NCBI GenBank assembly: GCA_963799365.1
Contig: CAWCWV010000008.1
Location: forward strand, 62,001 to 126,000
DNA length: 64,000 nt
DNA from: Marinirhabdus sp963799365
Lineage (GTDB): Bacteria > Bacteroidota > Bacteroidia > Flavobacteriales > Flavobacteriaceae
Direction of reading: 5' to 3'
The notes under the pieces were generated by a model, which worked only from the letters and a program-made list of their open reading frames with translations, was not told where the DNA came from and searched no databases. The stretch's first letter is position 1; each line of letters starts with the position of its first letter. Position numbers and translations under genes: made by a program. Below, piece by piece: positions 27,114-35,490 of this stretch.

Positions 27114-28223
27114 TTATTTCGAGTTCTTAATATTTTCAATGAAATCATCAAAAAGATACTTGGCGTCATGAGGTCCCGGGCTTGCTTCTGGATGGTATTG
27201 TACAGAAAATACTGGTTTATTTTTCATTCTAATCCCCGCAGCCGTTTGATCGTTTAGGTGCACATGTGTAATTTCAATGGCATCGTTTGCCTCCGCTTCT
27301 TCTCTGTTAATAGCAAAACCGTGGTTCTGTGAGGTAATTTCCCCTTTACCAGTAATCAAATTAAGGATTGGGTGATTGATGCCTCGGTGCCCGTGGTGCA
27401 TTTTATAGGTTGAAATGCCGTTGGCTAATGCTAATATTTGATGCCCCAAACAAATTCCGAAGAGCGGTTTCCCTGAATCGATAATTTGTCTTGTTGTTTC
27501 AATAGCTTCGGTTAAAGGTTGTGGATCTCCTGGCCCATTACTTAAAAAATATCCATCTGGATGGAAGCTTTTCATTTCTTCAAAAGAAGCGTTATAAGGG
27601 AATACCTTTATATAGCAATCTCTTTCGGCCAGACTTCGAAGTATATTTTTCTTGATTCCTATATCTAATGCTGAAATTTTGTAGCTAGCGTTTTCATTTC
27701 CGAAAAAATAAGGTTCTTTGGTAGAAACTTTACTAGCCAATTCCAAACCGTTCATATCTGGAACTTCAGAGAGACGTCTTTTTAATCCTTCTACATCATC
27801 AACTTCGGTAGAAATCACAGCATTCATCGCGCCATTATCACGGATGTAGCTAACCAAAGCTCTGGTATCAACGTCGCTTATGGCAAGCAACTTATTTTCG
27901 TTTAAAAATTCTTCTAAGGAGCCATCTGCTTCAGGTCTTGAATAGTGGTAGCTGAAATTTCTACAAATTAGCCCTGCTATTTTAATACCTTCGCTTTCTA
28001 CTTCATCTTTTGCAACACCATAATTCCCAATATGGGCATTGGTAGTTACCATTAACTGCCCATAATAAGATGGGTCTGTGAAAATTTCTTGATACCCCGT
28101 CATTCCTGTATTAAAGCAAACCTCTCCAAAGGCCGAGCCTTCTTTACCTCCCACGGCTTTTCCGTGAAAGATAGTTCCATCTGCTAATAAAATAAGGGCG
28201 GGTTTTCTTGTTTGATATTTCAT
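27114..28223 (-). CDS. carA: Carbamoyl-phosphate synthase small subunit
   Basis: Glutamine amidotransferase subunit of 369 aa supplying ammonia for carbamoyl phosphate in pyrimidine and arginine synthesis. The N-terminal CPSase domain (ILLADGTIFHGKAVG, FNTGMTGYQEIFTDPSYYGQ) is followed by a class I GATase domain with nucleophile Cys in LFGICLGHQIL and His/Glu in VQYHPEASPGP. The large subunit carB is not next to it. This is a separate unit between rplQ and eno, both sides closed by terminators. Confidence 0.97.
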   Translation of the reverse strand: MKYQTRKPALILLADGTIFHGKAVGGKEGSAFGEVCFNTGMTGYQEIFTDPSYYGQLMVTTNAHIGNYGVAKDEVESEGIKIAGLICRNFSYHYSRPEADGSLEEFLNENKLLAISDVDTRALVSYIRDNGAMNAVISTEVDDVEGLKRRLSEVPDMNGLELASKVSTKEPYFFGNENASYKISALDIGIKKNILRSLAERDCYIKVFPYNASFEEMKSFHPDGYFLSNGPGDPQPLTEAIETTRQIIDSGKPLFGICLGHQILALANGISTYKMHHGHRGINHPILNLITGKGEITSQNHGFAINREEAEANDAIEITHVHLNDQTAAGIRMKNKPVFSVQYHPEASPGPHDAKYLFDDFIENIKNSK

Positions 28224-28373
28224 AATTTCCTCTAAAATATTTTGTAAAAATACGTTTATTGAAACGGTTATTAAAATTTAGAATTTATAACTTTTAAACA
28301 ATTGCAACTTACACATTTGCCTGCGCTATTTCAATTGGTGGGGTCGTAAAAACCACAAAAAAAATTATAAAAA

Positions 28374-28404
28374 AAGGGACAAACATTGAATTGTTTGTCC
28401 CTTT
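28374..28404 (-). terminator. Terminator of ribosomal superoperon
   Basis: AAAGGGACAAAC and GTTTGTCCCTTT pair around an 8-base loop; on the minus strand the stem runs into TTTTTTTATAATTTTTTTT. It lies 26 bases after the rplQ stop and closes the 17-kb operon. The remainder of the spacer, 28224-28370, shows no gene and should hold the carA promoter, though no clear consensus is seen. Confidence 0.9.
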
Positions 28405-28429
28405 AAAATAGTTAGCAATGAAGTTTCAT

Positions 28430-28909
28430 TTATTCTTCTTCTTTCGTTGCTTTTGTTTCTGTTACTGGAGCAGCGGTTGCTTTAGAACCTCCACGACGGC
28501 TTCTTCGTGTAGAAGATTTCTTCTTAGTCGCTTTTCCAACATTGTATATTTCGTTGTAATCTACAAGTTCGATCATTGCCATATCTGCAGCATCTCCCAA
28601 ACGACTTCCCAGCTTTATGATACGTGTGTATCCTCCTGGACGATCACCAACTTTTACAGCTACATCGCGAAACAATTCAATGACAGCATCTTTTTGACGT
28701 ATTCTTGCCATAACAATACGACGGTTGTGCGTAGTGTCTTCTTTAGATTTTGTAATAATTGGTTCTACAAATTGCTTTAAAGCTTTTGCTTTTGCTACCG
28801 TAGTATTGATTCTCTTGTGTTCAATTAAGGAACAAGCCATATTGGCTAACATTGCCTTTCTGTGCGCTGTTTGTCTTCCTAAATGATTTACTTTTTTTCC
28901 GTGTCTCAT
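28430..28909 (-). CDS. rplQ: 50S ribosomal protein L17
   Basis: Large-subunit protein near the exit tunnel, 159 aa. The N-terminal two-thirds is canonical (MRHGKKVNHLGRQTAHRKAM, RRIVMARI). After residue about 120 there is a basic then acidic extension (KKKSSTRRSRRGGSK to KATKEEE) about 40 residues longer than the E. coli protein. It is last in the alpha operon, 133 bases after rpoA, and followed by a strong terminator. Confidence 0.97.
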   Translation of the reverse strand: MRHGKKVNHLGRQTAHRKAMLANMACSLIEHKRINTTVAKAKALKQFVEPIITKSKEDTTHNRRIVMARIRQKDAVIELFRDVAVKVGDRPGGYTRIIKLGSRLGDAADMAMIELVDYNEIYNVGKATKKKSSTRRSRRGGSKATAAPVTETKATKEEE

Positions 28910-29015
28910 GACATTTTTGTTTTCATCATCTTGCTACAAAATCCGTTCATCGGAGAGCAAATTATGATGGGTTAATTAAAATTAGTATAAGAAATTGAAG
29001 TGAGCTTAAATACTT

Positions 29016-29036
29016 TCTCACCTCTCACCTCTCACC
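29016..29036. repeat. Short heptanucleotide repeat (TCTCACC)3 between rpoA and rplQ
   Basis: Three perfect tandem copies of TCTCACC lie 6 bases from the rpoA stop codon, in the transcribed spacer. This is the third heptamer-period repeat in the window. Confidence 0.9.
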
Positions 29037-29042
29037 ACTAAA

Positions 29043-30035
29043 CTAGTCTTTATCTAATTTATATTTTGAAAGATCCATTCCGAAGTTCAGTCCTTTTACA
29101 TTTACCAGCTCTTCAAGCTCAGTTAATGATTTTTTACCGAAATTTCTGAATTTCATCAAGTCATTCTTGTTGTAAGACACCAAGTCTCCCAATGTATCTA
29201 CTTCTGCAGCCTTTAAGCAGTTCAATGCACGTACTGAAAGATCCATGTCTACTAACTTGGTCTTCAATAACTGACGCATGTGCAATGATTCCTCATCGTA
29301 TGTTTCAGTTTGTGCAATCTCATCTGCTTCCAGCGTAATGCGCTCATCACTGAACAACATAAAGTGGTGGATTAAGGTTTTTGCAGCTTCTGTCAAAGCA
29401 TCTTTAGGATGAATTGATCCATCTGTTTGGATTTCAAAAACTAATTTTTCGTAATCTGTTTTCTGCTCTACACGGAAGTTTTCAATACTGTACTTCACGT
29501 TTTTTATAGGTGTGTAAATTGAATCTGTGAAGATAGTTCCAAGAGGCGCATTTGCTTTCTTGTTTTCTTCAGCTGGAACGTAACCACGACCTTTTTCGAT
29601 AGTAATCTCGAAGTTCATGTTTACTTTCTTTTCCATATTACAGATTACCAGGTCTGGATTCAATACTTGGAAGCCAGAGATATATTTTTGGAAATCTCCT
29701 GCAGTTAATTGGTCGTTCCCACTTACTGAAATGGTTACTGTCTCATTATCTATTTCATCAATTTGACGCTTGAAACGAACTTGCTTCAAGTTCAAAATTA
29801 TTTCGGTTACATCTTCTACAACGCCTGCAATAGTAGAAAACTCGTGATCTACTCCTTCGATACGTACCGAAGTAATTGCAAAACCTTCCAAAGAAGATAG
29901 TAAAACCCTTCTAAGTGCATTACCAACTGTTAATCCATAACCAGGCTCCAAAGGACGAAATTCAAATTTCCCCTCGAAATCTGTAGAGTTGATCATGATA
30001 ACCTTATCAGGCTTCTGAAAACTAAATACTGCCAT
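29043..30035 (-). CDS. rpoA: DNA-directed RNA polymerase alpha subunit
   Basis: Alpha subunit of 330 aa that nucleates polymerase assembly. The N-terminal dimerisation domain (about 1-235) has EPGYGLTVGNALRRVLLSSL; the C-terminal domain (about 250-325) has VRALNCLKAAEVDTLGDLV and RNFGKKSLTELEELV, the DNA and activator contacts. It lies 94 bases downstream of rpsD, as in other bacteria where S4, alpha and L17 are consecutive. Confidence 0.98.
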   Translation of the reverse strand: MAVFSFQKPDKVIMINSTDFEGKFEFRPLEPGYGLTVGNALRRVLLSSLEGFAITSVRIEGVDHEFSTIAGVVEDVTEIILNLKQVRFKRQIDEIDNETVTISVSGNDQLTAGDFQKYISGFQVLNPDLVICNMEKKVNMNFEITIEKGRGYVPAEENKKANAPLGTIFTDSIYTPIKNVKYSIENFRVEQKTDYEKLVFEIQTDGSIHPKDALTEAAKTLIHHFMLFSDERITLEADEIAQTETYDEESLHMRQLLKTKLVDMDLSVRALNCLKAAEVDTLGDLVSYNKNDLMKFRNFGKKSLTELEELVNVKGLNFGMDLSKYKLDKD

Positions 30036-30129
30036 TTTTTTCTTCGTTTTAATTGTTATTTAGTTGCGCGATTTAAAAGCTTGAAGAATACTATAAATCC
30101 TTTGGCCAAATACCAATATAATTATTTTA

Positions 30130-30735
30130 TTATTTAGAATATAATTCGACGATAGACTGAACATTGATTTTTTCTGGAATCTGAATCATTTGTGGAACAG
30201 AAACATAATTTCCTTCCATTTTTTCACCATTCCAAGTAATCCATTCATATACGTGACGTGCATTGTCTAACGAAGATGTGATAGCTTGCAAAGACTTAGA
30301 TTTTTCTCTAACTCCTACAACATCACCAGCTTTTAATTGGTATGAAGGAATGTTTACCTTTTCACCGTTTACTGTAATGTGTCTGTGACTTACTAGTTGA
30401 CGTGCACCACTACGTGTAGGAGAAATTCCCATACGGAATACAACGTTATCTAGACGAGACTCAGCTAATTGCAACAATACCTCACCAGTAATTCCAGGGG
30501 CTGCAGTTGCTCTTTTAAACATATTTCTAAATTGACGCTCCAAAATACCATAGGTGTATTTTGCTTTTTGCTTTTCCATTAACTGGATTGCGTATTCAGA
30601 TTTTTTTCCACGACGACGGTTGTTACCGTGTTGCCCTGGAGGGTAATTTCTTTTTTCGAAGGCTTTATCGTCTCCGAAGATAGCCTCACCAAATTTACGG
30701 GCTATTTTAGATTTTGGACCAGTATATCTTGCCAT
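30130..30735 (-). CDS. rpsD: 30S ribosomal protein S4
   Basis: Primary 16S-binding assembly protein of 201 aa. MARYTGPKSKIARKFGE is the standard start. The S4 RNA-binding domain covers LDNVVFRMGISPTRSGARQ and VSHRHITVNG. No CxxC zinc-knuckle is present near the N-terminus, so this is a zinc-free form. A large palindrome lies in the 164-base leader spacer to rpsK. In E. coli S4 autoregulates this operon; whether it does here is unknown. Confidence 0.98.
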   Translation of the reverse strand: MARYTGPKSKIARKFGEAIFGDDKAFEKRNYPPGQHGNNRRRGKKSEYAIQLMEKQKAKYTYGILERQFRNMFKRATAAPGITGEVLLQLAESRLDNVVFRMGISPTRSGARQLVSHRHITVNGEKVNIPSYQLKAGDVVGVREKSKSLQAITSSLDNARHVYEWITWNGEKMEGNYVSVPQMIQIPEKINVQSIVELYSK

Positions 30736-30840
30736 TTCTAGTTGTTTTTGAAGGAGAAACTAAATTAAGGTCTTACGTTAATCCTTTAGTTTCCTAATCC
30801 CTCGGTTGATATTTATTAAATTTTTGAGTTTGCAAATATA

Positions 30841-30883
30841 CGATATACAATGCTATAAATTAACTTTATAACATTGTATATCG
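30841..30883. promoter_or_regulatory. Long near-perfect inverted repeat in rpsK-rpsD spacer
   Basis: CGATATACAATG (30841-30852) pairs with CATTGTATATCG (30872-30883); after one mismatch TATAAA pairs with TTTATA around the loop TTAAC. This gives 18 paired positions in a 43-base hairpin. On the minus strand it is followed at once by TATATTTG (30840-30833), a perfect TAnnTTTG box, without a TTG at the right spacing. It may be an RNA regulatory hairpin, an attenuator or an operator. Function is not known. Confidence 0.75.
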
Positions 30884-30899
30884 CATTTTGGAAAAAGTA

Positions 30900-31298
30900 T
30901 TAAACTCTTCTACGTTTTGCTGGGCGACATCCATTGTGTGGCATTGGAGTTACGTCAATAATTTCAGTAACTTCAATTCCTGCATTGTGGATAGAACGGA
31001 TAGCAGATTCTCTACCATTTCCTGGTCCCTTTACGTATACTTTACACTTGCGCATTCCAGCATCTGTTGCAACTGCTGCTGCATCTTCAGCCGCTAATTG
31101 TGCAGCGTAAGGAGTGTTTTTCTTAGATCCTCTAAAGCCCATTTTACCGGCAGAAGACCAAGAGATTACATCTCCGTTCTTATTTGTCAACGAAATGATA
31201 ATGTTGTTGAAAGATGCAGTAATATGCGCTTCTCCAACAGAATCTATAATAACTTTCCGTTTTTTCGTGCTTTTAGCTTTTGGATTTGACTTTGCCAT
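30900..31298 (-). CDS. rpsK: 30S ribosomal protein S11
   Basis: Platform protein of 132 aa. Seen are AHITASFNNIIISLTNKNGD, GSKKNTPYAAQLAAEDAA, KVYVKGPGNGRESAIRSI and the C-terminal PMPHNGCRPAKRRRV. It lies 11 bases after rpsM. The 164-base spacer that follows is the first clear break in the tight packing of the operon's distal part. Confidence 0.98.
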   Translation of the reverse strand: MAKSNPKAKSTKKRKVIIDSVGEAHITASFNNIIISLTNKNGDVISWSSAGKMGFRGSKKNTPYAAQLAAEDAAAVATDAGMRKCKVYVKGPGNGRESAIRSIHNAGIEVTEIIDVTPMPHNGCRPAKRRRV

Positions 31299-31309
31299 AT
31301 CTCTAGTGA

Positions 31310-31684
31310 TTATTTAGTTGCTTTTTTCTTGTTAGCAACTGTTTTACGTTTTCCTTTTCTGGTTCTTGAGTTGTTCTTGGTACGCTGTCCACGTAAAGGA
31401 AGACCCGCTCTGTGGCGAATACCTCTGTAACAACCAATGTCCATTAAGCGTTTAATGCTTAATTGCACTTCACTACGTAACTCACCTTCGATTTTGAAAG
31501 ACCCAACAGCATCACGAATAGCACCGATTTCATCATCGTTCCATTCGTTTACTTTTTTGTCTTCGCTAACTCCGGCTTTTTCCAATATATCCTTCGCTCG
31601 GCTATTGCCAATTCCGAATATATACGTTAACGCGATTACACCCCTTTTTTGCTTTGGGATATCTACACCTGCGATTCTTGCCAT
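31310..31684 (-). CDS. rpsM: 30S ribosomal protein S13
   Basis: Head protein contacting L5 and P-site tRNA, 124 aa. MARIAGVDIPKQKRGVIAL start, the helix-two-turn-helix GIGNSRAKDIL, and the basic tail GLPLRGQRTKNNSRTRKGK are intact. It starts 3 bases after rpmJ. Confidence 0.98.
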   Translation of the reverse strand: MARIAGVDIPKQKRGVIALTYIFGIGNSRAKDILEKAGVSEDKKVNEWNDDEIGAIRDAVGSFKIEGELRSEVQLSIKRLMDIGCYRGIRHRAGLPLRGQRTKNNSRTRKGKRKTVANKKKATK

Positions 31685-31687
31685 AAC

Positions 31688-31804
31688 TTATCCTTGTCTT
31701 TGTTTGAACCTAGGGTTCTTTTTATTAATAACATATAATCTGCCTTTTCTGCGAACAATCTTGCAGTCGGCACTTCTCTTTTTAACTGACGCTCTAACTT
31801 TCAT
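31688..31804 (-). CDS. rpmJ: 50S ribosomal protein L36, zinc-independent form
   Basis: Short gene of 38 codons starting MKVRASVKKRSADCKIVRR and ending RFKQRQG. In zinc-binding L36 the ligands are three Cys and one His; here position 11 is Ser, 14 remains Cys, 27 is Asn and 33 is Phe. Only one ligand survives, so this is the C-minus type that does not need zinc. It lies between infA (6 bases) and rpsM (3 bases). Confidence 0.95.
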   Translation of the reverse strand: MKVRASVKKRSADCKIVRRKGRLYVINKKNPRFKQRQG

Positions 31805-31810
31805 AATAGC

Positions 31811-32026
31811 TTAGTATCTGTATGTGATTCGAGCCTTGGTTAAATCGTAAGGGCTCATTTCTAATTTTACTTTGTCCCCAGGTAATAATTTAATATAGTG
31901 CATACGCATCTTACCTGAAATATGCGCTGTAACAACGTGACCGTTTTCTAGTTCCACTCTAAACATTGCGTTAGACAATGCTTCGATTATAGTTCCATCT
32001 TGTTCTATTGCGGGTTGTTTGGCCAT
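31811..32026 (-). CDS. infA: Translation initiation factor IF-1
   Basis: Single S1-like OB-fold protein of 71 aa binding the A site of the 30S subunit during initiation. MAKQPAIEQDGTIIEALSN, MFRVELENGHVVTAHISGKM and GDKVKLEMSPYDLTKARI match the family along its full length. It starts 2 bases after secY; adk and map, often found between these genes elsewhere, are absent. Confidence 0.98.
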   Translation of the reverse strand: MAKQPAIEQDGTIIEALSNAMFRVELENGHVVTAHISGKMRMHYIKLLPGDKVKLEMSPYDLTKARITYRY

Positions 32027-32028
32027 AA

Positions 32029-33363
32029 TTATGCTACTGCTTTTCTGTTTTTACCACTCTTCATTAAACCATCATAATGACGGTTAAGTAGGTATGAATT
32101 GATTTGTTGCATGGTATCTATTGCCACACCTACCATAATTAATAGCGATGTACCTCCAAAGAATAATGCCCAACCTTGTTGTACTCCCATAAGCTTTACA
32201 ACGAAAGCTGGGAAAATAGCAACCAATGCCAAGAACACAGATCCTGGTAAAGTAATTTGTGACATAATTCTATCTAAGAACTCAGCAGTGTCTGTACCTG
32301 GTTTAATCCCTGGAATAAAACCACCACTTCTCTTAAGGTCATCTGCCATTTTATTAGTTGGCACTGTAATAGCCGTATAGAAATAGGTAAAGATGATGAT
32401 CAACGCTGCAAACACAACATTATACCATAATCCAAAAATATCACTAAAAGTTGCTAACATGCTCTGTCCCCATTCAGTATCTTTTATGGATCCTAAATTT
32501 GCCAAAGCTGTTGGTACAAACATTAATGCTTGTGCAAAGATAATTGGCATAACTCCAGATGCATTCAACTTTAAAGGAATGAACTGTCGTGCTCCAAAAA
32601 TATTCTTTTCATATCCACCACTAGCGGTACGCCTAGCATATTGGACGGGGATCTTTCGAACCGCCATGACCAGCATAACACAGGCCAGAATTATTACAAA
32701 CCAAATTACCAGCTCTATTAACACAAACATAATGCTACTTGAAGCCAATTCTTGTGCAAAAGACTGAGGTAATGTTGCAATAATACCTACCATAATTAAA
32801 ATAGAGATACCGTTACCAATACCTTTATCTGTAATCTTTTCACCAAGCCACATCGCAAAGATACAACCTGTTACAAGGATGATAGTAGAAGATACAAAGA
32901 ACATAGGTGTTTTACCAAGAATAAATGCATCGACAGGAACTCCAAGAGCTTCTAGACCGAATAAATAACTAGGTGCTTGCACCAAACAAATACCAATGGT
33001 TAACCAACGGGTAATTTGCGTGATCTTTTTTCTGCCACTTTCTCCTTCTTTCTGTAATTTCTGAAGATATGGAACCGCAATTTGCATTAGCTGAACTACA
33101 ATAGAAGCAGATATATATGGCATAATACCCAATGCAAAAACAGAAGCATTTGCAAACGCACCCCCCGTAAACGCATTTAGTAATCCACCAATTCCACCAG
33201 CATCAAAGTTACCAGCAAATCCGCCCAATTTTGAAGCATCAATCCCAGGCAGTACTACTTGTGCTCCAAAACGGTACACCAAAAGTAGCCCAAGAGTAAC
33301 CATGATACGGTTACGAAGCTCTTCAATTCTCCAGACATTTTTTAAGTTCTCAATAAATTTCAT
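32029..33363 (-). CDS. secY: Preprotein translocase subunit SecY
   Basis: Channel-forming membrane protein of 444 aa with about ten hydrophobic segments. Signature regions are ELRNRIMVTLGLLLVYRFGA near the start, the plug-region GGLLNAFTGGAFANASVFALG, GIMPYISASIVVQLM, and RRTASGGYEKNIFGARQFIP, a cytoplasmic loop. It handles export of the many signal-peptide proteins in the window. It stands in its usual place after rplO. Confidence 0.98.
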   Translation of the reverse strand: MKFIENLKNVWRIEELRNRIMVTLGLLLVYRFGAQVVLPGIDASKLGGFAGNFDAGGIGGLLNAFTGGAFANASVFALGIMPYISASIVVQLMQIAVPYLQKLQKEGESGRKKITQITRWLTIGICLVQAPSYLFGLEALGVPVDAFILGKTPMFFVSSTIILVTGCIFAMWLGEKITDKGIGNGISILIMVGIIATLPQSFAQELASSSIMFVLIELVIWFVIILACVMLVMAVRKIPVQYARRTASGGYEKNIFGARQFIPLKLNASGVMPIIFAQALMFVPTALANLGSIKDTEWGQSMLATFSDIFGLWYNVVFAALIIIFTYFYTAITVPTNKMADDLKRSGGFIPGIKPGTDTAEFLDRIMSQITLPGSVFLALVAIFPAFVVKLMGVQQGWALFFGGTSLLIMVGVAIDTMQQINSYLLNRHYDGLMKSGKNRKAVA

Positions 33364-33374
33364 TTGTATCTGTA

Positions 33375-33827
33375 TTACAATGTTATTGCTTCACCTCCGG
33401 CAGCTTCAATAGCTTGCTTTGCTGAGGCAGTAAACTTGTGTGCAGATACTTTCAATCCAGCTTTCAATTCTCCTCTACCTAAAATCTTCACCATTTCATT
33501 CTTTCCGGCCAAACGAAGACTCATCATTGTATCGAAGTCTATTGTATCCTTAATTTTCTTTTCATCAACCAGTTTCTGAAGCGTATCAAGATTTACACCT
33601 TGGTATTCTTTACGGTTAATATTTGTGAACCCAAACTTAGGCACACGACGTTGTAAAGGCATTTGACCACCTTCAAAACCAACTTTCTTAGCGTATCCCG
33701 AACGTGACTTCTGACCATTATGTCCACGGCCTGCTGTTCCAGCTTTACCTGAACCTTGACCTCGCCCTAATCGTTTTCCCTCTCTATGGGTAGAACCTTC
33801 TGCAGGTTTTAAGTTACTTAATTCCAT
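33375..33827 (-). CDS. rplO: 50S ribosomal protein L15
   Basis: Protein of 150 aa, late-assembly component. The glycine-rich basic N-terminal part (REGKRLGRGQGSGKAGTAG, GHNGQKSRSG) and the C-terminal L18e/L15-type domain (LKVSAHKFTASAKQAIEAAG) are complete. It lies 10 bases after rpmD and 11 before secY. Confidence 0.98.
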   Translation of the reverse strand: MELSNLKPAEGSTHREGKRLGRGQGSGKAGTAGRGHNGQKSRSGYAKKVGFEGGQMPLQRRVPKFGFTNINRKEYQGVNLDTLQKLVDEKKIKDTIDFDTMMSLRLAGKNEMVKILGRGELKAGLKVSAHKFTASAKQAIEAAGGEAITL

Positions 33828-33837
33828 GTTGTATATC

Positions 33838-34017
33838 TTAAACAGTTTCTACTGAAACCAAATGTTTAACTTTATTTACCATACCAAGAATGTTTGGCGT
33901 GTTTTCGTGCTCGATTGTCTGTCCGATCTTTTTAAGACCTAACGCCTCAAGCGTTCTCTTTTGGTTTTGTGTGCGGTTTATGGCACTCTTCACCTTAGTT
34001 ACTTTAATTTTTGCCAT
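33838..34017 (-). CDS. rpmD: 50S ribosomal protein L30
   Basis: Small protein of 59 codons, ATG at 34015-34017. MAKIKVTKVKSAINRTQNQK, then TLEALGLKKIGQTIEHENTP and ILGMVNKVKHLVSVE, are typical of bacterial L30. It fills the gap between rpsE (11 bases) and rplO (10 bases). Confidence 0.96.
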   Translation of the reverse strand: MAKIKVTKVKSAINRTQNQKRTLEALGLKKIGQTIEHENTPNILGMVNKVKHLVSVETV

Positions 34018-34028
34018 GTCTCTAGTAT

Positions 34029-34553
34029 TTATCCTTTATATAATTTTTCCAAAGTAATACCACGTTGTTTTGCAACAGTATCTGCACTACGTAATTGTAG
34101 TAAAGCATCAAATGTTGCCTTTACAACATTGTGTGGGTTTGATGACCCTTGAGACTTAGACAATACATCGTGAACTCCTACTGATTCCAATACTGCACGT
34201 ACCGCACCACCAGCGATCAAACCAGTACCAGGCGCTGCTGGTAAAAGATTTACTCTTGCTCCACCATACTTACCTTTTTGCTCGTGTGGTAAAGAAGCTT
34301 TGGCCAAAGGAATACGAACCAAGTTTTTCTTAGCGTCTTCAATAGCTTTCGCGATAGCACTGGCAACATCCTTAGATTTACCTAATCCTTGTCCAACTAC
34401 TCCGTTCTCGTCTCCTACAACTACAATAGCTGAAAATCCGAAAGCACGACCACCTTTGGTTACCTTGGTAACACGTTGTACACCCACCAAACGGTCTTTC
34501 AATTCAAGACCTCCTGGTTTTACTGTTTCTACGTTTTTATAATCTTGATACAT
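34029..34553 (-). CDS. rpsE: 30S ribosomal protein S5
   Basis: Protein of 174 aa at the mRNA entry site. It contains LKDRLVGVQRVTKVTKGGR with the decoding-fidelity loop GGRAFGFSAIVVVGDENG, and ARVNLLPAAPGTGLIAGGAV. It starts 5 bases after rplR. Confidence 0.98.
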   Translation of the reverse strand: MYQDYKNVETVKPGGLELKDRLVGVQRVTKVTKGGRAFGFSAIVVVGDENGVVGQGLGKSKDVASAIAKAIEDAKKNLVRIPLAKASLPHEQKGKYGGARVNLLPAAPGTGLIAGGAVRAVLESVGVHDVLSKSQGSSNPHNVVKATFDALLQLRSADTVAKQRGITLEKLYKG

Positions 34554-34558
34554 ATTTC

Positions 34559-34915
34559 TTAGAATTTAAGGCCGCCTTCGCGAGCTCCTTCAGCTAATGA
34601 TTTAACTCTTCCGTGGTAAAGGTATCCACCTCTGTCAAAACTTACCATTTCAACACCTGCTTTTGTTGCTTTTTCAGCAATTGCCTTTCCAACTAATTTT
34701 GCAGCTTCAACTTTATTTGCTTTTGAAGCGTCTATGTCTTTATCTCTTGAAGATGCAGCGGTAATGGTTTTTCCATTTACATCGTCAATAAGTTGTGCAT
34801 AGATCTCTTTGTTGCTTCTGTACACAGCCAAACGCGGACGTTCTGCTGTTCCAGATACCGTTTTACGAATTCTGAATCGAATACGGTCTCTTCTATCTGT
34901 TTTTGATAATGCCAT
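34559..34915 (-). CDS. rplR: 50S ribosomal protein L18
   Basis: 5S rRNA-binding protein of 118 aa. RIRKTVSGTAERPRLAVYRS, IYAQLIDDVNGKTITAASS and the C-terminal VSFDRGGYLYHGRVKSLAEG with AREGGLKF are canonical. Tightly packed between rplF and rpsE. Confidence 0.98.
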   Translation of the reverse strand: MALSKTDRRDRIRFRIRKTVSGTAERPRLAVYRSNKEIYAQLIDDVNGKTITAASSRDKDIDASKANKVEAAKLVGKAIAEKATKAGVEMVSFDRGGYLYHGRVKSLAEGAREGGLKF

Positions 34916-34926
34916 AACGTTATTTC

Positions 34927-35469
34927 TTATGCAGATTTACCTGCTTTTCTTCTAATGATTTCACCAACAAACTTAATACCTTTTCCTTTGTAAGGTTCTG
35001 GGGTACGGAAAGCACGGATTTTGGCCGCTACTTGTCCTACTAATTGTTTGTCGTACGATGTTAATACTACGATTGGGTTTTTCCCTTTCTCACTTATAGT
35101 CTCTACTTTTACTTCTGGAGCAATATCCAAAACTATATTGTGAGAGAAACCAACAGCCAAATCTAATCTTTGCCCTTGGTTGCTTGCTCTGTAACCAACA
35201 CCTACTAACTCTAATTTTTTGGTCCATCCATTAGATACACCTTCAATCATATTGTTAACAAGCGAACGATACAAACCGTGCTTTGCTCTGTGATCCTTCG
35301 CATCGCTAGGACGCTCCACAATTACATTATTATCTTCAACTTTTACGCTAACATCAACTATTTCTTGAGTTAACTCGCCTAATTTCCCTTTTACAGTAAT
35401 AGTGTTGTCTTTAACATCTACTGTTACTCCTTCAGGAATCGCTACCGGGTTTTTACCTATTCTTGACAT
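34927..35469 (-). CDS. rplF: 50S ribosomal protein L6
   Basis: Protein of 180 aa near the factor-binding site. Two repeated alpha/beta domains; MSRIGKNPVAIPEGVTV at the start and the signature PEPYKGKGIKFVGEIIRRKA near the end. 21 bases after rpsH. Confidence 0.98.
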   Translation of the reverse strand: MSRIGKNPVAIPEGVTVDVKDNTITVKGKLGELTQEIVDVSVKVEDNNVIVERPSDAKDHRAKHGLYRSLVNNMIEGVSNGWTKKLELVGVGYRASNQGQRLDLAVGFSHNIVLDIAPEVKVETISEKGKNPIVVLTSYDKQLVGQVAAKIRAFRTPEPYKGKGIKFVGEIIRRKAGKSA

Positions 35470-35490
35470 TTCTTTTTTGTCTTTAAATTT

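Noticed and set aside
31437..31814. 125-aa plus-strand frame opposite rpsM/rpmJ
   Set aside because: Antisense to ribosomal protein genes; no signal or domain of its own.
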